Of a DNA stretch of 12,871 nt, positions 1 through 6,054 are shown piece after piece. Position numbers and translations under genes: made by a program. Within the stretch, counting starts at the first letter, position 1, and each line of letters opens with the position of its first letter. The stretch covers positions 1 to 12,871 of the forward strand of contig JACOUZ010000126.1 of the NCBI GenBank assembly GCA_016177515.1, written 5' to 3'. The notes beneath the pieces were generated by a model, which saw nothing but the letters and a program-made list of their open reading frames with translations, made no database searches and was not told where the DNA came from. The stretch comes from Acidobacteriota bacterium. Its GTDB lineage: Bacteria > Acidobacteriota > Polarisedimenticolia > Gp22-AA2.

Positions 1-1104
1 GATCCGCATCGGCATGACCACATAGCGGTAATCCCGCCCCTCCTGCCCGACCGGTCTCAGCAGGCCCTGCGTCTGGTCGTCCTTGAGGGCCAGGATGACC
101 GGCCCGGGACCCATCGCCTGGAAGAAATCGAGGAGGTATTTGGCGTTGAATCCGACCTCGAGCGGGCTGCCCGTGTAATCGACGTCCACGGTCTCGGCCG
201 CCTCGCCCACCTCGGGGTTATTGGAGGAGATTTCGACGCTCCCCTTCGAAAGGCCGATCTTCACCGCCCGCGAGCGCTCGCTCGACAGGAGCGCCACGCG
301 CCGCACCACCTCGGCGAACGCGGTGCTTTCCATCCTGAGCAGCCGGTCGTTTCCTTCCGGGATGACCTTCTCGTACTCCGGAAACTTTCCGGCCACGATC
401 GTCGAGCTCAGGACCGTTTTTCCGGCCTTGAAGAAAACGTGGTTGTCCTTTTGGCCGAACAGGACCTCGCTCTCCCCCGACCCGATCCGCGACAGCTCCT
501 GGAACGCCTTGCGCGGGACGATGATCTCGATGCGCTCCTCGGAGGCCCCCTTCTCCAGGCGTCCGCCCACGTAGGCGAGGCGGTGGCCGTCGGTGGCCAC
601 CAGGGTCAGGTTCCGTTTGCTCAGGACCATGAGCGTACCGTTGATCTGGTAGCGCGTCTCATCGGCGGTAATGGCGAAGATGACCTTCGAGATCATGTCG
701 ATGAGGAGCTCCCGCTCGATCGCGATCCCCCTGCTGAAGTCGAATTCCGGGATGGCCGGGAAGTCGTCCGGCGACAGGCCCATGATCCGGAAGCGGGCCT
801 TCTGGCAGGTGATCTGGGCCGAGTTCCCCTCGTCGGACTTCAGCCGCACCTCCGCGTCCGGCAGGTAGCGGATGATGTCGAACAACCGCTTGGCCGACAG
901 GGCGACCGATCCCGGCTTCGCGACCTTCGCCTCGCACCCCGTCCTGATGCCGACCTCCAGATCCGTGGCCCGGAACTCGAGCCCGTCCTTCCTGGCGTCG
1001 ATCACGATGTTCGAGAGGATCGGGATGGTGGTCTTCTTCTCCACGATCCCCTGCATCAGCTCGAGCTCCCTGAGAAGGTTTTCCTTGCTGGTCACGAAAT
1101 CCAT
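1..1104 (-). CDS. dnaN: DNA polymerase III beta subunit (sliding clamp), stop codon outside window
   Basis: The beta clamp encircles DNA behind the fork and tethers polymerase III and other partners. The minus-strand frame reads 368 codons from ATG 1104 to base 1, with no stop inside the window. The N-terminus (MDFVTSKENLL) and internal motifs fit the family: DDFPAIPE near residues 113–120, DETRYQING near 148–156 and VATDGHRLA at 169–177. The last residues are YVVMPMRI, matching the clamp C-terminus (E. coli ends MPMRL), so probably only the stop codon is missing; this cannot be seen. Family proteins are about 366–378 residues. The start is supported by GGAGG about 6 nt upstream. It lies downstream of dnaA on the same strand, with a 241-bp spacer carrying its own likely promoter. 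Confidence 0.97.
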   Translation of the reverse strand, partial: MDFVTSKENLLRELELMQGIVEKKTTIPILSNIVIDARKDGLEFRATDLEVGIRTGCEAKVAKPGSVALSAKRLFDIIRYLPDAEVRLKSDEGNSAQITCQKARFRIMGLSPDDFPAIPEFDFSRGIAIERELLIDMISKVIFAITADETRYQINGTLMVLSKRNLTLVATDGHRLAYVGGRLEKGASEERIEIIVPRKAFQELSRIGSGESEVLFGQKDNHVFFKAGKTVLSSTIVAGKFPEYEKVIPEGNDRLLRMESTAFAEVVRRVALLSSERSRAVKIGLSKGSVEISSNNPEVGEAAETVDVDYTGSPLEVGFNAKYLLDFFQAMGPGPVILALKDDQTQGLLRPVGQEGRDYRYVVMPMRI

Positions 1105-1109
1105 AGATC

Positions 1110-1114
1110 CTCCA
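1110..1114 (-). promoter_or_regulatory. dnaN ribosome binding site
   Basis: GGAGG on the minus strand about 6 nt before ATG 1104. It fixes the dnaN start and is one of the few strong Shine-Dalgarno sequences in the window. Confidence 0.75.
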
Positions 1115-1158
1115 ACGTCTGTGATCGGCTCTTTCCCTTCGTTTCAGGATCGGAAGGG

Positions 1159-1168
1159 ATTGTAGCAC
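1159..1168 (-). promoter_or_regulatory. Likely dnaN promoter, extended −10
   Basis: On the minus strand this reads GTGCTACAAT: a TG-C extension followed by TACAAT, five of six matches to TATAAT. No good −35 is seen at normal spacing, as is common for extended −10 promoters. The start of transcription would fall near 1152, giving a leader of about 48 nt that includes the GGAGG before dnaN. A GTCCACA-type DnaA-box-like site (1179–1187) lies just upstream, where bound DnaA could influence this promoter. Confidence 0.5.
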
Positions 1169-1345
1169 TAGCAGGGGCTGTGGACGGCGAGCAAATCGTC
1201 GCCCCGCCGGGCGCGGCAGCGGGTTCAGCGGCTTCGCCGCGGTGGAGAAGTCTGTGGGCGGCGGTGGATCCTCCTGTGGACCGATTCGGGTGGTCCGGAC
1301 GTCCACAGGACCGGGCGCGGCGATTCACAGCGTCCTGTGGACGCG

Positions 1346-2791
1346 TCACTTGAAGGATTCCAGAAAGCCGCCCACGATCCGGGCGAACTCCTTGTCGCTT
1401 CCGCGCATCGCCTCGATCTTGCGGATGGCGAGCAGGACGGTCGTGTGGTGCTTGCCGCCGAAGGCGGCCCCGATGGCCGGAAGCGACTTGTCGGTGAGCT
1501 TCTTGCAGAGGTACATCGCCACCTGGCGTGGGAACGAGATGTGCTTCGAGTTGTTGCGGGACTTCAGCTCGATGGTCCTGATCCGGAAATAGCCGGCGAC
1601 GAACTTCTGGATGGCCTCCACGGTCACGGTGCGGCCGCGGTCGTCCATCAGGTCCTTCAGCGTGTCGTGGGCCATCTCCAGGTCGATCGGCCGGCCGGTG
1701 AGGGAGGCGTAGGCGACCAGGCGGATGAGCGATCCCTCCAGCTCCCGGATGTTCGAGCGGACGCGGCCGGCGATCAGGTGGGCCACGTCCTCCGGGAGTT
1801 GCACGCTCTCGGCCTCGGCTTTCTTCTTGAGTATGGCGACCTTGGTCTCGAGGTCGGGCGGCTGGATGTCGGCGATCAGCCCCCACTCGAAGCGCGACCG
1901 CAGCCGTTCCTCGAGCGTGGGGATGTCGCGCGGCGGGCAGTCGCTGGTGATGACGATCTGCTTCTGGGACTCGTAGAGCGCGTTGAAGGTGTGGAAGAAC
2001 TCCTCCTGGGTCCGCTCCTTGCCGGCCAGGAACTGGATGTCGTCGATGAGCAGGACGTCGACGTTGCGGTAGCGATCCTTGAAGTCCAGGGTCTTCTCGA
2101 AACGGATCGAGTTGATCAGCTCGTTCATGAAGGTCTCTGTGCTGATGTAGAGGTGCCGGACGCCCCCCTTGCTGCGCAGGACCCGGTTGCCGATGGCGTG
2201 CATCAGGTGGGTCTTTCCGAGACCGACCCCGCCGTAGACGTACAGCGGATTGTAAGCGCTGGACGGCTGCTCGGCGACCGCCATGGCGGCGGCGTGCGCG
2301 AACTGGTTGCAGGAGCTCACCACGAACGAGTCGAAGGTGTACCGCGGATTGAGGCCGGTCCCGAGCCCGGCGGGCTGGGCCGGAACGGCCGCGCCGGAAG
2401 GGCGGGCGGCGCCGTGGCGCGGCGCGCCGGGTACGGGGCCGGGCGGCGGCGGGACGGCCTGACGCACCGCGCCGTCGGCCCCCGCCGGCGCTTCGATCGG
2501 AGCGCCGTTGCCCGGTCCGGGACCGGGATAGGCCGGCCCCCTCGCCGGGGCCGGCGCCTGCCGGCTCAGGAAATGAAACCGGAGCCCGCTGCACTCGATC
2601 TCTCTGGCGCTCTCCTGGATGAGCGGCAGGTAGTTGCGGCTGATCCAGTCGGCGAACAGCAGGCTCGGCACCTCCACGTGCAGAGTCCCGTCGGCCAGAG
2701 ACATCTGCTGCGTCGGCTTGAGCCAGGTGTTGAAGCTTTGTCGGTTGATCTTCTGCTGCAGGCTGGAAAGGATTCTGTCCCAGGTCGTCAT
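1346..2791 (-). CDS. dnaA: Chromosomal replication initiator protein DnaA
   Basis: DnaA binds DnaA boxes, oligomerises with ATP and melts the origin. The 481 residues show the four family domains. Domain I is residues 1–78 (MTTWDRIL…, with WLKPT). Domain II is a Pro/Gly/Ala-rich linker at about 79–147. Domain III is AAA+ with Walker A GGVGLGKT (187–194), Walker B VLLIDD (246–251), sensor I ITSD (281–284), the arginine-finger segment LEERLRSRF (293–301) and SNIRELEG (346–353). Domain IV is a helix-turn-helix with the signature FGGKHHTTVLLAIRKI (444–459). The E. coli equivalent of the latter reads GGRDHTTV, so an Asp-to-His change is present at 448, while the base-contacting His-Thr-Thr is kept. 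No clear Shine-Dalgarno precedes ATG 2791, but the N-terminus aligns well with the family. It diverges from rpmH across the origin. Confidence 0.98.
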   Translation of the reverse strand: MTTWDRILSSLQQKINRQSFNTWLKPTQQMSLADGTLHVEVPSLLFADWISRNYLPLIQESAREIECSGLRFHFLSRQAPAPARGPAYPGPGPGNGAPIEAPAGADGAVRQAVPPPPGPVPGAPRHGAARPSGAAVPAQPAGLGTGLNPRYTFDSFVVSSCNQFAHAAAMAVAEQPSSAYNPLYVYGGVGLGKTHLMHAIGNRVLRSKGGVRHLYISTETFMNELINSIRFEKTLDFKDRYRNVDVLLIDDIQFLAGKERTQEEFFHTFNALYESQKQIVITSDCPPRDIPTLEERLRSRFEWGLIADIQPPDLETKVAILKKKAEAESVQLPEDVAHLIAGRVRSNIRELEGSLIRLVAYASLTGRPIDLEMAHDTLKDLMDDRGRTVTVEAIQKFVAGYFRIRTIELKSRNNSKHISFPRQVAMYLCKKLTDKSLPAIGAAFGGKHHTTVLLAIRKIEAMRGSDKEFARIVGGFLESFK

Positions 2792-2889
2792 GCGCGTGCG
2801 ACCAGCGGGGAAGCGTTTGCGCGATCGTTCCGTCTGGAGGCCTTGCTGGAGGCCACTCGCATCGTTTCCGCGCTCATCATTTCAACAGG

Positions 2890-2909
2890 TTTTCCACAGG
2901 TGTGGAAAA
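2890..2909. promoter_or_regulatory. Inverted pair of consensus DnaA boxes
   Basis: The sequence is TTTTCCACA, then GG, then TGTGGAAAA. Both 9-mers match the consensus TTWTNCACA exactly, facing each other across 2 bp to form a perfect 9-bp inverted repeat. It lies 99 bp before the dnaA start, so it could serve both origin recognition and autoregulation of dnaA. Confidence 0.8.
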
Positions 2910-3190
2910 GTTTTTGGGAGCGAAGATGCTGATTAGAAGCCACTTACTGAAGCGAGAGCCGTTCCCGGCGGCGATCTTATGTCAACCCGCTCTCCCTCCC
3001 ACCAGATATGGGGTCGCCGCCGAGCGCGGCAGAAGATGTTGAGCGCCGGCAAACTCCGGCGCGTCCCGATCCGATTGTGGAGACACCCATGCGCCCGCCA
3101 GGTGCTTTCCCTGGAAAAGTCCACCGCTCCGAATGGAGCGAGACCGAAGCGGCAATGAGACCTGTTCGTTGCTTTTCTTGGGCGGCGCGA

Positions 3191-3221
3191 ACTATAGCAT
3201 CGCGGTAAGCGAGCCTGTCAA
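3191..3221 (-). promoter_or_regulatory. Probable dnaA promoter
   Basis: On the minus strand a perfect TTGACA (3221–3216) is followed after 19 bp by TATAGT (3196–3191), which carries a TGC extension (3199–3197). The spacing is 2 bp longer than ideal, but both boxes are good. Transcription would start near 3184 and run about 390 nt through the origin, including the inverted DnaA boxes, before reaching dnaA. Confidence 0.55.
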
Positions 3222-3233
3222 CACCCATTCTTC

Positions 3234-3258
3234 AACTTTTCCATAAAAACTTTTTCAT
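3234..3258 (+). repeat. AT-rich tandem motif, candidate DNA unwinding element
   Basis: Two 11-mers, AACTTTTCCAT (3234–3244) and AACTTTTTCAT (3248–3258), differ at one base and start 14 bp apart. They lie in the most AT-rich tract of this otherwise GC-rich window. The first contains TTTTCCATA, one base off the DnaA-box consensus. An unwinding role is inference from composition and location. Confidence 0.4.
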
Positions 3259-3378
3259 CAAACACCGTGCCACGTGATCAGGCGCCAGGAAATTCTCTGC
3301 GAAGGATTTCCACGAGACAGGCGATGAGGCAACTCCAGAGCGAGACGCCCCGCGCCGCGCCTGCCGGGGCTTGTGAGA

Positions 3379-3428
3379 CCTCGCGCCCGCCCGCCGCGCG
3401 GTTCACAGCGCGGTGGGCGGGCGCGAGG
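3379..3428 (+). repeat. 21-bp GC-rich hairpin inside the nested structure
   Basis: Arm 3379–3399 pairs with 3408–3428 around an 8-nt loop (GGTTCACA). Twenty pairs are Watson-Crick and one is G·T, which would be G·U in plus-strand RNA. No T-run follows the right arm. Confidence 0.8.
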
Positions 3429-3441
3429 CGAACAGAGGGGA

Positions 3442-3460
3442 GGCGTCGCACAGCGACGCC
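3442..3460 (+). repeat. 7-bp hairpin inside the nested structure
   Basis: GGCGTCG (3442–3448) and CGACGCC (3454–3460) form a perfect stem with loop CACAG, the second enclosed hairpin of the element. Confidence 0.65.
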
Positions 3461-3512
3461 GGACCCGTCCCCGGCGGGTCCGGCGCGGGGCGTCTCGCTC
3501 GGCGGCCAATCC

Positions 3513-3542
3513 TTGACAGACGCGTCCCCGCGGGGACATAAT
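3513..3542 (+). promoter_or_regulatory. rpmH operon promoter with palindromic spacer
   Basis: A perfect TTGACA (3513–3518), an 18-bp spacer and CATAAT (3537–3542, five of six) form a strong housekeeping promoter. Transcription would start near 3549, about 22 nt before rpmH. The spacer holds a perfect 14-bp palindrome, GTCCCCGCGGGGAC (3524–3537), which overlaps the first base of the −10 and could be an operator. Confidence 0.8.
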
Positions 3543-3570
3543 CCGCCCTTCCTGCAACGGAGACAGAGTC

Positions 3571-3705
3571 ATGAAGCGCACCTTTCAGCCGAACAACCGC
3601 CGCCGCAGGAAGACGCACGGCTTCCGGGCCCGGATGAGCACCAAGAACGGACGACTCGTTTTGAAACGCCGACGGGCCAAAGGTCGCAAGCGTCTGACCG
3701 TGTGA
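3571..3705 (+). CDS. rpmH: 50S ribosomal protein bL34
   Basis: Small, very basic protein of the large ribosomal subunit. The 44 residues begin MKRTFQPNNRRRRKTHGFRA and end GRKRLTV, with the typical RMSTKNGRLVLKRRRAKGRK core (21–40); the family is usually 44–46 residues. GGAG (3559–3562) precedes ATG by 8 nt. It is the first gene behind a strong promoter and its stop overlaps the rnpA start by 4 nt (GTGA), so the two are probably co-transcribed and translationally coupled, the usual arrangement in bacteria. Confidence 0.97.
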   Translation: MKRTFQPNNRRRRKTHGFRARMSTKNGRLVLKRRRAKGRKRLTV

Positions 3706-4055
3706 CCGGCGACGCCCGCTTCCGCCCCCAGGATCGCCTCCGCAAGCGCAGCGAGTACCAGGTCATCTACGACAAGGGGCAGAGGATACCTTCCGCGTCC
3801 TTCGTCGTGTTCGTCCTGCGCAACGGACTGGGACGGCCGCGGCTCGGCATCACGGCGACGCGCCGCGTCGGCGGCGCGGTGCGGCGGAACCGAGCCAAGC
3901 GCCTCGTGCGCGAGGTCTTCCGCAGGCACAAATCGGAACTCGAAAACGTGGACATCGTGCTGAACGTTCGAACGTCCCTGCCCGGCGCGGGGTACACGCG
4001 GCTGGAGGCGGAGTTCCTGGCGCGGCTCCGGCCCTTCCTCCTGAAGATCGCATGA
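3702..4055 (+). CDS. rnpA: Ribonuclease P protein component
   Basis: RnpA binds the RNase P RNA and helps it mature the 5' ends of tRNAs. I chose GTG 3702, which overlaps the rpmH stop by 4 nt and gives 117 residues, the normal family length. The frame is open far upstream, but that part is antisense or out of frame to rpmH and unlike RnpA. The N-terminal FRPQDRLRKRSEYQVIYDKG (7–26) and the basic signature RRNRAKRLVREVFR (61–74), with its RNR core, are diagnostic. Translation probably depends on coupling to rpmH, since only a distant AAAGG precedes the start. Its stop overlaps the yidD start (ATGA). Confidence 0.96.
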   Translation: MTGDARFRPQDRLRKRSEYQVIYDKGQRIPSASFVVFVLRNGLGRPRLGITATRRVGGAVRRNRAKRLVREVFRRHKSELENVDIVLNVRTSLPGAGYTRLEAEFLARLRPFLLKIA

Positions 4056-4276
4056 GCGCACGCGCGGCGAGGGTGCCGGCCGTGGCGCTCATCAACATGT
4101 ACCGGCGTTTCGTGTCGCCGCTCCTGCCGCCGGCCTGCCGCTTCCTGCCGAGCTGCTCGGAGTACAGCGCCCTCGCGATCGAGCGCCATGGCCTTCTGCG
4201 CGGCGCTCTTCTGGCCGCCTGGCGCCTGCTGCGCTGCAACCCTCTGTCGCGGGGCGGCGCCGATCCCGTGATCTGA
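4052..4276 (+). CDS. yidD: Membrane protein insertion efficiency factor YidD
   Basis: YidD is a small inner-membrane-associated protein thought to help YidC-dependent insertion. The 74 residues carry the family pattern: YRRFVSPLLPPACRFLPSCSEY (17–38), the HG at 46–47, then WRLLRCNPLSRGGADPV (57–73). Cysteines lie at 29, 35 and 62. Length is near the family's usual 70–85. It overlaps rnpA by 4 nt and touches yidC by 1 nt (TGATG), fixing it in the conserved rnpA–yidD–yidC order. Confidence 0.95.
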   Translation: MSARAARVPAVALINMYRRFVSPLLPPACRFLPSCSEYSALAIERHGLLRGALLAAWRLLRCNPLSRGGADPVI

Positions 4277-6054
4277 TGGACAAGCGGACCATCCTCTTCG
4301 TCGTCCTCTCGGCGGCCTTCCTGGTCGTCTGGTGGATTCTGTTTCCGCCCCAGCAGTCCCCGAAGCCTGGCGCTCCCGGGCCGGCCAACGGCCAGGCGGC
4401 CGGGCAGGTGACTCCCGCCCCCGGGCCGGGCCCGGGGACCATCCCGGGTCCGGGGGCCGCCGCGCCCGGCGGCTCGCCGAGCCTCGGGGGTCTGGCCGGC
4501 GAGGCGGGCGCGACGGCCGCGCGCCCGGAGATTCCGGCAGACGCGCGTGTCGAGGCCGCCTCCGAGGAGGAGACCGCGATCGAGACGCCGCTCGTATCGA
4601 TCCGCCTGACGACCCGCGGGGCGCGCGTCACATCGTGGAGATTGAAGAAGTACCTGGACGACGCCGGCCACCCCCTCGATCTCGTGTCGCCCGCCGGGCG
4701 CTCCCTCGATCACCTGCCCCTGCAATTCCTGCTCGACGACCCCGAGGCCACCAGGCGGCTAAAGGCGGGGCTGTACCGCGTCACGCGCCGGGAGGGTGCG
4801 GAGGGGGGCGAGGCCTTCACCGAGGTTTCGTTCGCATACAGCGACGGCGCGGGACTGGCAGCCACCAAGACGCTGCGCGTGCCGCACGGCTCCTACCTGT
4901 CGGACCTGCGGTTCGCCGCCGAGGCCGCCGGCAGGCCGGTGACCCCGACGCTCGTCTGGGGCGCCGGGTTCGTGGGGCACAACGGTCTCGAGACCGGCCA
5001 GTACGCCGACACCTCGTGGGGCATCCTCGATCTGGCGGGGCGGGGCATCGAGCGAAAGCAGCAGACCGGCATGAAGCCGGGCGTTCCGTGGCTCGCGGAA
5101 GGACCTGTGAGCTGGGCCGGGGTCGAGGACAAGTACTTTGCGGCGCTGTTCGTTCCTGCAGCACCGGCCGCGGGCCGCGCCCGCTTCGAGCTGCTGCGTC
5201 TGGTGGAGGAGGGGCGCGAACATCACCACCTGACGATGGCGCTCGGCCTTCCGGGCCTGTCGAGCGTCCGGCTGTTTGCCGGGCCGAAGGACTACGACAT
5301 CCTGAGGGGTCTGGCCAGCGGCCTCGAGAAGCTTCTCGATTTCGGGTACTTCAGCTTCATCGCGCTCCCCCTGTTCTACTCGATGAAGTTCCTGCGGGGC
5401 TACGTCGGCAATTACGGCTGGGCGATCGTCATCCTCACCGTGATCATCCGGCTGCTGTTCTTCCCGCTCATGTACAAGGGCCAGATCAAGATGCGCATCA
5501 TGCAGGAGAAAATGAAGCGCGTCCAGCCGAAGAACAAAGCGCAGCGCGAGCGCTACCCCAAGCTGGAGAAAATGGAGGCCGAGAAGGGCCACGCGGGGGC
5601 CCGGCAGAAGCTGCGCCGCGAAATGAACGAAGAGATGATGCGGCTTTACAAGGAAGAGAACATCAATCCTCTCAGCTCGATGTCCGGCTGCCTGCCGATT
5701 CTCCTGCAGATCCCCATCCTGTATGCCTTCTACACGATCCTGTCGATCGCGATCGAGCTGCGGCACGCGCCCTTCATGCTGTGGATCCGGGATCTGTCGC
5801 AGAAAGACCCGTACTTCGTGACCCCGATCATCATGGGCGGCACACAGCTCATCCAGCAGGCCATGACATCGTCCTCCATCCCGGACCCGGCCCAGCGCCG
5901 CATCATGTATCTCATGCCGATCATGTTCACCTGGATCTTCCTCAGTTTCCCCTCGGGCCTGGTGCTATACTGGCTGGTCAACAATCTCCTTGGAATCGCG
6001 CAGCAGTACCTGATCAACAAGCAGGCGGCGGCAGCCGGGAAGAGTTCGGAATGA
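4276..6054 (+). CDS. yidC: Membrane protein insertase YidC/Oxa1
   Basis: Inserts and folds membrane proteins, alone or with SecYEG. The 592 residues show an N-terminal membrane segment (about 5–23), a Pro/Gly-rich tether (24–72), and a large periplasmic domain (about 95–345) of the kind found in Gram-negative YidC. A five-segment insertase core follows from about 355, with the conserved membrane arginine R392 in ILTVIIRLLFFPL. GCLPILLQIPILYAFY (471–486) and SGLVLYWLVNN (560–570) are typical. The cytoplasmic loop between the second and third segments (about 398–470) is highly charged and looks some 15–20 residues longer than the E. coli loop as I recall it. A short tail ends the protein, which overlaps the next gene by ATGA. 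Confidence 0.97.
   Translation: MDKRTILFVVLSAAFLVVWWILFPPQQSPKPGAPGPANGQAAGQVTPAPGPGPGTIPGPGAAAPGGSPSLGGLAGEAGATAARPEIPADARVEAASEEETAIETPLVSIRLTTRGARVTSWRLKKYLDDAGHPLDLVSPAGRSLDHLPLQFLLDDPEATRRLKAGLYRVTRREGAEGGEAFTEVSFAYSDGAGLAATKTLRVPHGSYLSDLRFAAEAAGRPVTPTLVWGAGFVGHNGLETGQYADTSWGILDLAGRGIERKQQTGMKPGVPWLAEGPVSWAGVEDKYFAALFVPAAPAAGRARFELLRLVEEGREHHHLTMALGLPGLSSVRLFAGPKDYDILRGLASGLEKLLDFGYFSFIALPLFYSMKFLRGYVGNYGWAIVILTVIIRLLFFPLMYKGQIKMRIMQEKMKRVQPKNKAQRERYPKLEKMEAEKGHAGARQKLRREMNEEMMRLYKEENINPLSSMSGCLPILLQIPILYAFYTILSIAIELRHAPFMLWIRDLSQKDPYFVTPIIMGGTQLIQQAMTSSSIPDPAQRRIMYLMPIMFTWIFLSFPSGLVLYWLVNNLLGIAQQYLINKQAAAAGKSSE
5962..5971 (+). promoter_or_regulatory. Possible internal promoter for jag–mnmE–mnmG
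   Basis: GTGCTATACT inside yidC is an extended −10 (TG-C-TATACT, five of six). It falls in the conserved VLY of YidC, so protein sequence partly dictates it, but leucine 564 uses CTA, an uncommon codon here. No −35 is evident. It lies 79 nt before the first candidate start of the next gene. Confidence 0.3.

Larger units (their letters stand above)
1105..1345. other. dnaA–dnaN spacer with a DnaA-box-like cluster (possible second oriC half)
   Basis: This 241-bp non-coding spacer holds four copies of the core GTCCACA, read on the minus strand at 1179–1185, 1275–1281 and 1336–1342, and on the plus strand at 1301–1307. A weaker TGTGGGCGG lies at 1253–1261. GTCCACA is the 3' seven bases of the high-GC DnaA box TTGTCCACA known from actinobacteria. 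The first two bases differ at every site here. Some bacteria place DnaA-box clusters on both sides of dnaA, so this may be one half of a bipartite origin or a dnaN-regulating cluster. Box assignment is inference. Confidence 0.6.
2792..3337. other. Putative oriC in the dnaA–rpmH intergenic region
   Basis: No credible gene is seen here. The stretch holds a perfect inverted pair of consensus DnaA boxes (2890–2909), a box-like TTTTCCATA (3237–3245), a TGTGGA core (3076–3081), and an AT-rich tract (about 3224–3265) that could unwind. It also holds two small hairpins, a 7-bp stem at 3043–3062 and a 6-bp stem with a GAAT loop at 3125–3140. Position between dnaA and rpmH is the classical oriC location in many bacteria. 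The combination supports an origin, although the box number is low and most other boxes lie on the far side of dnaA. Confidence 0.65.
3338..3500 (+). repeat. Large nested inverted repeat: candidate structured RNA or palindromic element
   Basis: The outer arms 3338–3357 and 3481–3500 are perfectly complementary over 20 bp. Pairing continues inward (3358–3369 with 3469–3480) with one C·C mismatch and two wobbles, giving 32 positions of which 29 are Watson-Crick. Enclosed are a 21-bp hairpin (3379–3428) and a 7-bp hairpin (3442–3460), so the whole folds as a three-way junction. An alternative 7-bp hairpin (3461–3481) would compete with the inner part of the outer stem. All three non-Watson-Crick pairs other than C·C are G·U if transcribed rightward but C·A if leftward. 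It ends 12 bp before the rpmH −35 box. No U-tract follows, so it is not a standard terminator. Function unknown. Confidence 0.8.

Noticed and set aside
1337..2932. Long plus-strand open frame antisense to dnaA
   Set aside because: Low-complexity Arg/Gly/Asp-rich translation with no family resemblance; a shadow of GC-rich dnaA codons.
2957..2985. Second TTGACA (minus strand, 2985–2980) as a dnaA promoter
   Set aside because: No acceptable −10 at 16–19 bp; the promoter at 3221–3191 is better.
2933..3228. Small minus-strand open frames in the dnaA–rpmH gap
   Set aside because: No ribosome site, no recognisable protein, and they overlap origin and promoter signals.
3265..3280. CACGTG at 3271–3276 as a fourth parS
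   Set aside because: Only the central core matches; the outer arms of the 16-bp palindrome do not.
3379..3500. GC-rich hairpins as an intrinsic terminator before rpmH
   Set aside because: No T-run follows any of the stems on either strand at the right distance.
3267..3701. Upstream extension of the rnpA frame
   Set aside because: It would overlap all of rpmH and the nested repeat, and does not resemble RnpA; GTG 3702 gives a normal-length protein.
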